DNA of 64,000 nucleotides from Candidatus Schneewindia gallinarum (GTDB lineage: Bacteria; Bacillota; Clostridia; Oscillospirales; Ruminococcaceae): positions 1-64,000 of the forward strand of contig CAJFUF010000005.1 of NCBI GenBank assembly GCA_904420175.1, written 5' to 3'. Position 1 is the first letter of the stretch. The number at the start of each line of letters is the position of its first letter. Of the stretch, positions 16,543-24,164 are shown piece by piece. Made by a program: the position numbers and the translations under genes. The notes below the pieces were generated by a model. The model saw only the letters and a list, made by a program, of their open reading frames with translations, was not told where the DNA came from and did no database searches.

Positions 16543-18063
16543 ATGAATGAAAAATTAAAAGAAAAGACCCGGGAATCACTGGCCAGCGTCCTGCCAATTA
16601 CCCTGATTGTCCTGCTGCTAAGCATTACCTTTGTTCCGATGCAGGTCGCCACGTGGGAGCTGTTTGTCATGGGGGCGGTGCTTGTCATAATCGGAATGGG
16701 CTTTTTTCAGCTGGGCGCTGAAATTGCCATGATGCCGCTTGGACAGGGAATCGGCGGGCAACTGGTGAAAAGCAGGAAGCTGATTGTGACCATTGTCATC
16801 TGCTTTCTGGTCGGCACGGTTATCACCGTGTCCGAGCCGGATTTACAGGTGCTTGCGGCGCAGGTGGCCTCCATTCCCAATGAGGTACTCATCTGGTCGG
16901 TGGCAGTCGGCGTTGGGATTTTTACCGTTGTCGCCATTTTGCGGATTTTGCTGAAAATCAGCCTGTCCAAGCTGCTGAGCGTGCTTTACATTCTGCTTTT
17001 TGTGCTGGCAGCCTGTGCCCCATCGGAGTTTCTTGCAGTTGCGTTTGACTCCGGGGGAGTGACCACCGGGCCAATGACAGTTCCCTTTATTATGGCCATC
17101 GGCGTCGGCTTTTCCGCTGCCAGAAGCGACAGGGAGGGCGCCAGCGACAGCTTCGGACTGATAGCCCTATGCAGCATCGGCCCGATTATGATGGTTCTGC
17201 TGCTTGGGATTTTCTATCATCCGACCGAAGCGGTCTACACTGCGGTTGAAATTGTGCCGGCGGACACGCTTCAGGATGTGATCCGGCAGTTTGTCAGCGC
17301 ACTGCCCCAGTACACCAAAGAGGTTGTTGTCAGTATGCTGCCGGTGGGCGCGGTGTTTGTCCTGTTCCAGCTGTTCACCAGGCAGTATCATAAGTATCAG
17401 GTGCTGAGGATGTGTATGGGCTTTTTGTATACGATTCTCGGCCTCATCCTGTTTTTGACCGGGGTCAACGTGGGGTTTGCGCCGGTGGGAAGCCTTCTGG
17501 GGGGAAGCCTGGCGGACGGCCCCATGAAATGGATCCTGCTGCCAATCGGGATGGTCATCGGGTACTTTATCGTTAAGGCGGAGCCCGCAGTGAAAGTACT
17601 GAACGACCAGGTGGAGGAAATAACCGGCGGCACCATTTCCCACACCATGATGAACCGCTGCCTCTCCATCGGGGTGGCCTGTGCGGTGGCCCTGGCCATG
17701 GTACGGGTACTGACAGGAATCAGCATCTACTGGATTTTGATTCCCGGATACGCGCTGTCGCTAATCCTCAGCCATTTTGTCCCACCTGTTTTTGTGGGCG
17801 TTGCCTTTGACTCCGGCGGCGTTGCCAGCGGCCCCATGACCTCCACATTCCTGCTTCCGCTGGCGATGGGCGCCTGTACGGCTGCGGGGGGCAACGTGGT
17901 TACGGATGCGTTCGGCGTGGTCGCCCTGGTTGCGCTGACGCCGCTGATTACCATTCAGATTATGGGCTGCCTCTACGCCTACCGTTCAAAGCGGGAGGCG
18001 CAGAAACCGGCAGACACGGTTTCCGACGATATTGTTTTGGAGTTGGGAGAGGACGAGGAATGA
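16543..18063 (+). CDS. DUF1538 membrane protein (duplicated domain)
   Basis: 506-residue polytopic membrane protein made of two homologous DUF1538 halves. Each half contains the same signature: VAFDSGGVTTGPMTVPF around residue 164 and VAFDSGGVASGPMTSTF around residue 421, each followed by a glycine/alanine-rich helix and an S/V-T-DAFG-type segment. The duplication suggests an inverted-repeat transporter or channel fold. AAAGGAGGGG precedes the ATG. Its stop overlaps the PII-like gene as ATGA. By analogy with AmtB-GlnK and SbtA-SbtB, the PII protein probably gates it; the solute is unknown. Confidence 0.92.
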   Translation: MNEKLKEKTRESLASVLPITLIVLLLSITFVPMQVATWELFVMGAVLVIIGMGFFQLGAEIAMMPLGQGIGGQLVKSRKLIVTIVICFLVGTVITVSEPDLQVLAAQVASIPNEVLIWSVAVGVGIFTVVAILRILLKISLSKLLSVLYILLFVLAACAPSEFLAVAFDSGGVTTGPMTVPFIMAIGVGFSAARSDREGASDSFGLIALCSIGPIMMVLLLGIFYHPTEAVYTAVEIVPADTLQDVIRQFVSALPQYTKEVVVSMLPVGAVFVLFQLFTRQYHKYQVLRMCMGFLYTILGLILFLTGVNVGFAPVGSLLGGSLADGPMKWILLPIGMVIGYFIVKAEPAVKVLNDQVEEITGGTISHTMMNRCLSIGVACAVALAMVRVLTGISIYWILIPGYALSLILSHFVPPVFVGVAFDSGGVASGPMTSTFLLPLAMGACTAAGGNVVTDAFGVVALVALTPLITIQIMGCLYAYRSKREAQKPADTVSDDIVLELGEDEE

Positions 18064-18761
18064 TGATTCGAAAGGAAAAACACATCCATCAGCGGATTGT
18101 GGTACTGGTGACAAGAACGGAGGACGAGCACAAGCTGTGCAAAACCCTGGAAGGGCTGCACATGCCCATTATTTATTACCAGTTTAGGGGACAGGGCACG
18201 GCCTCTTCCGAATTGTTGGATATTATCGGCCTGCGCGGCACCGGGCGGATCGTCACCCTCTGTGTGCTGCCGCACAAACTTGTGGGGGAGGTGTTTTCCG
18301 CACTGAACCGGGATCTTTCCCTTGAAAAGAAGGGGGGCGGAATTGCCGTTTCCATACCGGTTACCGGCCTGCCGGACGCCCTGCAGCAAATGCTGACAGA
18401 GGAACACGGTGCTGGACAACAAGAGCAGAAAGGAGAAGAAAAGCAAATGAACACCAGTGCGGCATATTCCATGATTTTGGTGGCGGCAAACTATGGCTAC
18501 AGCGATGAGATTATCGACGCGGCCCGCAGTGCCGGGGCAAGGGGCGGAACCGTCCTGAAAGGCAGACGCCGCGGGGAGGAAAACATCATGCATTACCTGG
18601 GCCTGTCCCTGCAGGAGGAACAGGAACTTACCATGATTGTTGTCCCGCAGGAAAAAAAGGCGGCCGTCATGGTGGCGGTCAGCCAGGCATGCGGTCTGCG
18701 GACAGAGGCGCACGGAGTTGTGCTGTCGGTGCCGGTTGATGAAGTGATGGGGTTAGAATAA
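18060..18761 (+). CDS. Tandem PII-like protein (two fused PII domains)
   Basis: 233 residues with two PII-family domains in one chain: about 12-105 (RIVVLVTRTEDEHKLCKTLE to GGGIAVSIPV) and about 137-233 (YSMILVAANYGYSDEIIDAA, then AGARGGTVLKGRR and GVVLSVPV). A polar linker (about 108-135, rich in Q/E/K) joins them. Classical PII proteins are about 112 residues and trimeric; a fused pair could form a pseudo-hexameric or asymmetric ring. The second domain keeps the AGARGGT motif of the nucleotide-binding cleft; the first has GLRGTGR at the corresponding place. Coupled by ATGA to the DUF1538 gene, it should be its cytosolic regulator. Confidence 0.9.
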   Translation: MMIRKEKHIHQRIVVLVTRTEDEHKLCKTLEGLHMPIIYYQFRGQGTASSELLDIIGLRGTGRIVTLCVLPHKLVGEVFSALNRDLSLEKKGGGIAVSIPVTGLPDALQQMLTEEHGAGQQEQKGEEKQMNTSAAYSMILVAANYGYSDEIIDAARSAGARGGTVLKGRRRGEENIMHYLGLSLQEEQELTMIVVPQEKKAAVMVAVSQACGLRTEAHGVVLSVPVDEVMGLE

Positions 18762-18797
18762 CCTCCGGCTTGTCATTAAAAAAATGATTTGCCATGT

Positions 18798-18830
18798 AAA
18801 AACCCCCGGCCATTGCCGGGGGTTTGTTTC
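18798..18830. terminator. Bidirectional terminator
   Basis: AAACCCCCGGC pairs with GCCGGGGGTTT around CATT. T runs follow on both strands; it serves the PII gene and the convergent HD-domain gene. Confidence 0.88.
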
Positions 18831-18834
18831 GTGT

Positions 18835-19392
18835 TTATTTTCCTGTTTTTTCAAGCGTCTGCTGTTTTAAAAGCTGACGCAGCCGGCGTGTGTATGGAAA
18901 TGCATCCGCCTCTTTTTCCCCGTAGGTGAGGTTCAACTCATACTCCAGCGGAATCCAGCTGCTTAAAGGGGAGAGGTTGTGCTGATGCACGGCTTCCAGC
19001 CGGTCGATAATTTTGTACAGTTTCGCCTCGTCCGTCTCAAGGGCGTCCATTTCCTGGTACAACGTGCTCCAGCGCTGCCGCTGCTTTGGCGGAAGGCAAT
19101 CCAGCAATCCGGCCAGTGCGTCCGCCTCTGCCTTTTCATCGCCGCCGTTTTTTTCAAAGGCGGGGATATCACCGGTAACCGCCTCGCCGAAGTCGTGGAT
19201 AAGGCACATCTCCAACACCTTGTCCATATCAAGCTGCGGAAACTCATCCCGGATTAGCAGCGCAAACACCGCACAGCCAAAGGTGTGGTCGGCCACGCTT
19301 TCCGGCCCGCCTGCAGAGGTTGCACAGTGCCTTTGCGCACACTTCAGCTTTTCTACGCGGGAAAGAAATTCAAGTACAATCTCCGGCTTCAT
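18835..19392 (-). CDS. HD-domain phosphohydrolase (YfbR/HDDC2-like 5'-nucleotidase)
   Basis: 185-residue cytosolic metal-dependent phosphohydrolase. Metal ligands are visible as H in SVADHTFG, HD in CLIHDFGEAVTGD and the later D in IIDRLEAV. The combination IHDFGEAVTGDIP is typical of 5'-deoxynucleotidase YfbR and related HDDC2 proteins, which trim (deoxy)nucleoside monophosphates. Last gene of a three-gene minus-strand operon, its start overlapping the previous stop. Confidence 0.9.
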   Translation of the reverse strand: MKPEIVLEFLSRVEKLKCAQRHCATSAGGPESVADHTFGCAVFALLIRDEFPQLDMDKVLEMCLIHDFGEAVTGDIPAFEKNGGDEKAEADALAGLLDCLPPKQRQRWSTLYQEMDALETDEAKLYKIIDRLEAVHQHNLSPLSSWIPLEYELNLTYGEKEADAFPYTRRLRQLLKQQTLEKTGK

Positions 19393-19580
19393 TCGGCGCC
19401 CTCCTGGATGGCCGCGGCCTGCTGTGCTTCGTCCACCTCACCTGCTTCAAAGTTGTCCAGCGCGGCTTCCACTCGGTTCCGGCGGAATAGCTTGCCGGCG
19501 ACCAGCATCACTGCGGTGACGGCGCTTAACGCAGCCACCGCCACGGCAAGGCCCAGCGCACCGCCACTTCTGCGCTTCAT
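19389..19580 (-). CDS. Small single-span membrane protein
   Basis: 63 residues: one hydrophobic helix (about 8-29), a basic stretch KLFRRNR, then an acidic tail. Function unknown. Its ATG overlaps the stop of the upstream DUF308 gene and its stop overlaps the HD-domain start, so it is locked in one operon by translational coupling, which argues that it is real despite its size. Confidence 0.75.
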   Translation of the reverse strand: MKRRSGGALGLAVAVAALSAVTAVMLVAGKLFRRNRVEAALDNFEAGEVDEAQQAAAIQEGAE

Positions 19581-20131
19581 TTCTGAAGCTCCTCCTTTTC
19601 CGAGGTCTTAATGGTCTTTCTGTACAGAATATTCATGCCGATGGTGCTGACGCCGTCCACAATCAGCGAGACGCCTAAAAAGATGGCGGCGATTGACGCG
19701 CCGGCGAACGGGTTGATAATCAGGAACACACCGCAGCACAGCACCACTGCCGCCACAATCAGCGCCCACCACCAGTTTGCATAGCCAACCTCGCGCAGAT
19801 CCAGCGCAGGACGGATTTTCAGCACGCCTTCCACGATTAAAAAGATGCCCATCAGGATGGGAAGAAGCGAGACAAACATCTGGGTGGCAAAAATCAGCAG
19901 CAGGCCGAGAACCGCCGCCACAACGCCCAGTACAACGTCGAACTGGAACAGGGCGTCCGACTCCTCCGATTTAAAATATCCGATAATTTTGGTGCTGCCG
20001 TAGACAAGGATCAACACGCCCAGGGTGTTGTAAATAAACGTCGTCGCGCCCAACGGCCAGATGATCAGCGAGATGCCGAGAAGGATGAACAGGGCGGCCG
20101 CTGCAAGGGACCACTTGTTTTGTACACGCAT
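19577..20131 (-). CDS. DUF308/HdeD-family membrane protein
   Basis: 184-residue membrane protein with six predicted helices, the HdeD/DUF308 arrangement of paired helices (GVLILVYGSTKIIGYF and GVSLIVDGVSTIGMNILY repeats). HdeD in enterobacteria relates to acid stress; function in Clostridia is unknown. I choose the ATG at 20131, 11 bases after AAAGG; the GTG three codons earlier is too close to the ribosome site. A TATAAT -10 (minus strand, about 20175) with weak TTACAA -35 lies upstream. Confidence 0.88.
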   Translation of the reverse strand: MRVQNKWSLAAAALFILLGISLIIWPLGATTFIYNTLGVLILVYGSTKIIGYFKSEESDALFQFDVVLGVVAAVLGLLLIFATQMFVSLLPILMGIFLIVEGVLKIRPALDLREVGYANWWWALIVAAVVLCCGVFLIINPFAGASIAAIFLGVSLIVDGVSTIGMNILYRKTIKTSEKEELQK

Positions 20132-20305
20132 AGGGGACACAACCTTTCTTTATTAGTACACTTCAGTTTTTTCCATTATACAACAAAAATGTCCGCTTGT
20201 AACTAGTTTTTATCCGGCGTTTTCCCTTCTTCACCTGTTCCCCCTTTTTTCCATACACTGGTGGATAGGGGTAAAAACCCCACAGGGGAAGGGGAGGAAT
20301 CTGCT

Positions 20306-20923
20306 TTGCTCAGCCTGTTTTGGGAGGCCGCAGTGCTCGCTGCTGCGCTGTCGGCCGATATTTTTTTGTGCGCTGTCAGTTTCGGCGCGGGAAAAATCAC
20401 GGTACCTTTTTCATCCAAATTGCTGGTAAGCGCCCTCAGCGGCGGGATGTTATTTGTTTCCCTGCTGGCAAGCCGCGGCGCAGGCGCCCTTTTGCCGGAA
20501 GAGGTGGGGCGGTGGCTGCCTTTTGCGGTGCTTATGGCCCTTGGCGCGGAAAAGCTGTTTCTCTCAAAAATCCGTGCCTTTTTGAAGGCGCGTTTTCATG
20601 GGCGGCGTGCTGCGCCGCCCGATGTGCTTCAGGTCTATGCCTCGCCCGTCTGCGCGGATAAGGATGGCTCCAGCAGTATCAGCCCCGGGGAGGCGGTGGC
20701 CCTTGCCTTTGCCGTGTCCTTCGACAGTGTGGGGGCTGGCCTTGGCGCAGGCATGCTGGCAGGCAGCTTATGGCTGCCTGCCGTGATGACAGGGCTGACA
20801 TCCTATGTGCTGCTGTGCCTTGGCCTGTGGGCCGGACGGCATGCGTCCGGGAAGATTCCTTTCTCACCGGACCTTGTCAGCGGCCTGTTCTTCGTCCTGT
20901 TTGCCGTTGCCAAACTGCTGTAG
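20306..20923 (+). CDS. YtaF/MntP-like membrane protein
   Basis: 205-residue membrane protein with six helices and a loop of about 45 residues between helices 3 and 4. The two conserved aspartate motifs of the MntP/YtaF fold are visible: ALSADIFLCAVSFG near the start and AFAVSFDSVGAGLGAG in the middle. YtaF-type members are annotated as sporulation membrane proteins; MntP members export manganese, and a bona fide mntP sits at 39.3 kb. The TTG at 20306 follows GGGGAGG by nine bases; a GTG at 20261 would add a polar, unlikely leader. Its 3' end overlaps the convergent hydrolase gene by 60 bases. Confidence 0.82.
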   Translation: MLSLFWEAAVLAAALSADIFLCAVSFGAGKITVPFSSKLLVSALSGGMLFVSLLASRGAGALLPEEVGRWLPFAVLMALGAEKLFLSKIRAFLKARFHGRRAAPPDVLQVYASPVCADKDGSSSISPGEAVALAFAVSFDSVGAGLGAGMLAGSLWLPAVMTGLTSYVLLCLGLWAGRHASGKIPFSPDLVSGLFFVLFAVAKLL

Positions 20924-21847
20924 CGCAGGCAGGTGCGCCTCTATGAAAAGGCGGATGTTTTCAAATACCTCTTCACGGTTCAGTTCATGGTGCATCTCGT
21001 GCCGGCCGCCGGCGTACAGCGTCAGGGTCACATCCGTTACCCCTGCGGATTGCAGCAGATCGTACACCTCCGTCACGCCTTTGCCGAAACCGCCCACCGG
21101 GTCCTTGTCACCGGAGTATAGGAAAACCGGCAGGTCCTTCGGCATCCGGTCCGCCCACTGCCTGCCGGATACCGACTTGACAAGGTAGGCCAGCTCCCGG
21201 TAACCTCCAATTTTAAAAGGAACGCCGCAATGCGGATCCTCCCGATATTTACGCTGTTCTTCCTCGTCCCTCGTAAGCCAGTCGGTGCCGTTTGCATCAT
21301 CGGAAAAATGGCTGTTGAAGTCGCCGGTGCTGAGCTTCTCAATCATTTTACTGTAGTTTCGCTCGCCCCTGAAGAACCCCACCACGCTGCATACCGCGCC
21401 GCCGATTCCTGCCAATGGGTTGGTACCCCCAGTCCCGCTTAAAATCAGTCCGGCAAGCTCGCCGCTGTAGATTGTGGCGTAGTACCGCGACAGGAAGGAG
21501 CCCATGCTGTGACCAAGCAGAAACACCGGAAGCCCTGGAAATTCCTGCTTTGCAAGCAGGGTCATTTCGTGGATGTCCTCCACCACTGTCCGGTATGCGC
21601 CTTTTTTTCCAAAATAGCCGGGTATCCCGTCAATCATGGACTGCCCATGCCCAAGGTGGTCCTCGCCGCACACGGCAAAACCCATGCCGCACAGTGCTTC
21701 TGCCATGGGGGAGTAGCGCAGGATATACTCGCTCATTCCGTGGACAAGCTGAATCACCGCGCGCGGCTCCGTCTCCGGCCTGAAAAATGCGCCGTGAATG
21801 ACCGCTTGCCCGCCGGTGGAAGGGTAGGTAATTTCTTTTACCGTCAT
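20864..21847 (-). CDS. Alpha/beta hydrolase, monoacylglycerol-lipase-like
   Basis: 327-residue serine hydrolase. The lysophospholipase/monoglyceride lipase signature is visible: oxyanion region QLVHGMSEYILRY, cap, nucleophile elbow GHSMGSF, acid in YSGDKDPVGG and catalytic His in AGGRHEMHHE. No signal peptide; cytosolic. The ATG at 21847 follows GGAGG; longer in-frame extension upstream lacks a ribosome site and contains no family sequence. Stop codon lies inside the convergent ytaF-like gene. Confidence 0.92.
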   Translation of the reverse strand: MTVKEITYPSTGGQAVIHGAFFRPETEPRAVIQLVHGMSEYILRYSPMAEALCGMGFAVCGEDHLGHGQSMIDGIPGYFGKKGAYRTVVEDIHEMTLLAKQEFPGLPVFLLGHSMGSFLSRYYATIYSGELAGLILSGTGGTNPLAGIGGAVCSVVGFFRGERNYSKMIEKLSTGDFNSHFSDDANGTDWLTRDEEEQRKYREDPHCGVPFKIGGYRELAYLVKSVSGRQWADRMPKDLPVFLYSGDKDPVGGFGKGVTEVYDLLQSAGVTDVTLTLYAGGRHEMHHELNREEVFENIRLFIEAHLPALQQFGNGKQDEEQAADKVR

Positions 21848-21910
21848 GTTGTTTTCCTCCGCAGTTTTTTTTACAGTATACCCCGGAAGAGGGAAACGGA
21901 CAAGTGTTTC

Positions 21911-21939
21911 TTGAAGTTTCGCCGGTGGTATGCTAAAAT
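21911..21939 (+). promoter_or_regulatory. Promoter of first degV-family gene
   Basis: TTGAAG (21911-21916), 17-base spacer, TAAAAT (21934-21939), 80 bases before the start codon. Confidence 0.6.
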
Positions 21940-22018
21940 AATAAAAAATTCTTGTACATTGGGCCGCCTGTTGGCGTGCCTGCGCAGATGAAATCCGGAA
22001 AAAGGAAAGGGGAAAAAC

Positions 22019-22858
22019 ATGGCTGTACGCATTATTACAGACAGTACCTCCGACATTGGCTTGAAGCAGGCGAAAGAGCTGGGCGTCGATATTCTCCCGC
22101 TGACCGTCCACTTCGGGCAGGAGGAATATCTCGACGGGGTCAACCTTACGAACGAGATGTTCTATGAAAAACTGCTTACAAGCGAGGAATTACCCACCAC
22201 CAGCCAGATTACAGTCACCACCTTTGAGACGGTCTTTAACGAGATTGTCAAGGAGGGGGACGAGGCGGTGGTCATCCTCATTGCAAGCAAACTCAGCGGG
22301 ACCTGCCAGTCCGCGATGATTGCCCGGAACATGGTCTCTCCGAAGCGCATCCGCGTCATTGATTCTGAGACGGTTACCTTCGGCCTGGGCGTCGCCGTCA
22401 GAGAGGCGGTCCGCCTGAGGGATCTCGGCATGAGTGCAACGGAAATTGCGGAGGAGCTGGAGCGCATCAAGAAAAACATCTGGCTGCTGGCCTATATTGA
22501 CGATTTGACCTACCTGCAAAAGGGCGGCCGTCTGTCCGCTACCAGCGCCTTTTTCGGCACGCTGCTTGGCATTAAGCCGATTATTGAGGTGAAGGACGGG
22601 GAGGTTCGCCTTGTCCACAAGGAGCGGGGCTTGAAGAATGCCTTCAGCTGGATTATTGATACTGTGAAAAAAACGGGAATCGACCTGTCCAGGCCGTATT
22701 CCTTCGGACACACCAACAACCCCCAGTTGGCAAAGGAGTTTATCGCCCAGTTCACGGAGGAAATTTCCCTGCCGCAGACGCCTCTCAGCGATATCGGCAC
22801 CGTGGTGGGAACCCATGTGGGTGCCGGATGCACCGGCTTTGCTTTCTTTAAGAAGTAA
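22019..22858 (+). CDS. DegV family fatty-acid-binding protein
   Basis: 279-residue cytosolic protein of the DegV family, which in Firmicutes (FakB) binds fatty acids and presents them to the FakA kinase. Signature elements: ITDSTSDIG at the N terminus, IASKLSGTCQSA, the segment IDDLTYLQKGGRLSATSAFFGTLLGIKP, and VGTHVGAGCTGFAFF at the end. No kinase partner is in the window. It has a paralogue at 42171-43013. GGAAAGGGG precedes the ATG. Confidence 0.94.
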   Translation: MAVRIITDSTSDIGLKQAKELGVDILPLTVHFGQEEYLDGVNLTNEMFYEKLLTSEELPTTSQITVTTFETVFNEIVKEGDEAVVILIASKLSGTCQSAMIARNMVSPKRIRVIDSETVTFGLGVAVREAVRLRDLGMSATEIAEELERIKKNIWLLAYIDDLTYLQKGGRLSATSAFFGTLLGIKPIIEVKDGEVRLVHKERGLKNAFSWIIDTVKKTGIDLSRPYSFGHTNNPQLAKEFIAQFTEEISLPQTPLSDIGTVVGTHVGAGCTGFAFFKK

Positions 22859-22869
22859 ATTTGCATGAA

Positions 22870-22908
22870 GGGGAAGCGCCCGGGCAGGTTTTGCCCGGGC
22901 GCTTCCCC
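22870..22908. other. Perfect 17-bp hairpin without U tract
   Basis: GGGGAAGCGCCCGGGCA pairs perfectly with TGCCCGGGCGCTTCCCC around a five-base loop, 11 bases after the degV stop. No T run follows on either strand, so it is not a standard intrinsic terminator. It may protect the mRNA 3' end or act with Rho. The rest of 22909-23186 shows no gene and no clear structure. Confidence 0.7.
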
Positions 22909-23186
22909 GTGTGCGGCGGGTGCCTCCGGCATGTCCACCGCCATGGGGCGGGCCGGTACTTGTCATGGGACGGGCCGCCCGTGCTATTCCATCCGGAAAG
23001 CGGAAATTGTAAACTTTTTATGAACAGCCGTGCGGAAGAACGGTTTTTTCTCCGTTTGCCGTTTCCACTTTTTTTCCTGCAGGGCGCACAAACCTAGGTG
23101 CCATGCGGCTTTGTGGAAGTGCACAAAACGAAGAGTCCAAATTTGTGACATCTGACAAGCTATTATTTATTTTACACAAAAACCAC

Positions 23187-23214
23187 TTGACTTTTTTGTG
23201 CAACGTGCTATAAT
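23187..23214 (+). promoter_or_regulatory. Promoter of the small HPr-like gene
   Basis: TTGACT (23187-23192), 16-base spacer, TATAAT (23209-23214). Strong match, with AAGGAGG 20 bases further on. Confidence 0.75.
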
Positions 23215-23246
23215 AAGGGTGCAAGATAAATAAAGGAGGTATAAAT

Positions 23247-23492
23247 ATGAAAACCACAAACAGAGTTGCCGTAAAAATCGATGATATGCAGAAAGCGATC
23301 AAGCTGTACGAAATGGCAGCCACTGCAGACGGCGTTGTCTCGGTTGAGCAGGGCCAGTGGAGATCTCCTGTTCAGTCGCCGCTTGGATTCTTCGGCATGT
23401 GCGCTTACAATAAGGATGGCGTGCTGGAAATCATTTCCGAGGATCAGGCTTTTATGAATAAGCTGCTGCAGGCGAAAGATTTAATTGCATAA
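23247..23492 (+). CDS. Small HPr-like protein lacking the active-site histidine
   Basis: 81 residues, well expressed by its signals (strong promoter, AAGGAGG, own terminator). The pattern of an alternating strand-helix protein with central GQWRSPVQSPLGFFGM resembles the HPr-like small proteins of Clostridia (where the same place reads like GRYVVDAKSILGIFSL). It has no histidine at all, so it cannot be a phosphocarrier of the PTS; a Crh-like regulatory role or something unrelated is possible. The family call is tentative. Confidence 0.6.
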   Translation: MKTTNRVAVKIDDMQKAIKLYEMAATADGVVSVEQGQWRSPVQSPLGFFGMCAYNKDGVLEIISEDQAFMNKLLQAKDLIA

Positions 23493-23510
23493 TTTTTCTT
23501 TCGATTTTTC

Positions 23511-23544
23511 CCGCCGCACCGTTAACGGTGCGGCGGTTTTTTTA
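23511..23544 (+). terminator. Terminator of the HPr-like gene
   Basis: CCGCCGCACC pairs with GGTGCGGCGG around GTTAAC, followed by TTTTTTT. Confidence 0.93.
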
Positions 23545-23551
23545 TCTCTCC

Positions 23552-23588
23552 GGAAAAAGGGAAAAGGCGCCCCATACGGGACGCCTTT
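23552..23588 (-). terminator. Terminator of the XRE regulator gene
   Basis: AGGCGCCCC/GGGACGCCT stem around ATAC (one mismatch-wobble), followed on the minus strand by TTTTCCCTTTTTCC. Confidence 0.65.
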
Positions 23589-23904
23589 ACTTTTGGCCTT
23601 TCTGCTGCTGTTTTAAGCGGTTGTACTGCTGATAGACCGTGACAACCCGTTGGATTTCGTCAATCTGTTCCGGGGAAAGCCCCTGTGCGTCAATGGTGTG
23701 CAGCTTTTCCCGGCCGAGAAGGTAGTCGGTGCTGACGTGAAAAATTTCCGCCAGCCTTACCAGCACGTCGTAGGAGGGCAGACGCGTCCCGTTTTCATAC
23801 GCGGAAACAGAGGATTTGGTGATGCCGGCCCGGCTGGCCAGCGCCGCCTGGTTCATGTTTTTCATCTCTCGCAGGCGCTTTATTCTCATTCCTAAATCAA
23901 TCAT
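23587..23904 (-). CDS. XRE-family transcriptional regulator
   Basis: 105-residue DNA-binding protein. The Cro/C1-type helix-turn-helix spans about residues 6-62 (IKRLREMKNMNQAALASRAG, ITKSSVSAYENGTRLPSYDVL); the C terminus is a short helical Q-rich tail. It is divergent from the ABC exporter genes and shares a 260-base intergenic region with them, so it may control them or itself. No reliable promoter could be placed on the minus strand. Confidence 0.9.
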   Translation of the reverse strand: MIDLGMRIKRLREMKNMNQAALASRAGITKSSVSAYENGTRLPSYDVLVRLAEIFHVSTDYLLGREKLHTIDAQGLSPEQIDEIQRVVTVYQQYNRLKQQQKGQK

Positions 23905-23976
23905 CTGTATGCCCCCATTCCACTATTAGTATATGAATTTATTGTCAACTTTAGGGGTTATTAAATCTACTAGCTG

Positions 23977-24097
23977 TTGACAAACGGGCCTCTTTGCCCT
24001 ATACTGGCGGATAGGGAAGAGGTGGGGGACAGGTTTTCCAAGCTGCGGCAAATTTACAGAATTTGTCCTTTACAACTCACATCTCTTATCCTATAAT
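23977..24097 (+). promoter_or_regulatory. Two tandem promoters of the ABC exporter operon
   Basis: P1: TTGACA (23977-23982), 17-base spacer, TATACT (24000-24005). P2: TTTACA (24069-24074), 17-base spacer, TATAAT (24092-24097). Both are near consensus and point to the same operon. Confidence 0.75.
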
Positions 24098-24164
24098 GAA
24101 GCGGGCAGTCCGGCGAAGCTGTTGCCGGCCGCCCCAGAATGAAAAAGGAAAGGCAGGAAAAAAC

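Noticed and set aside
22859-23186. Possible small genes in the 330-base gap before the HPr-like gene
   Set aside because: Short frames have no start signals and no family likeness; only the hairpin at 22870 and the downstream promoter are supportable.
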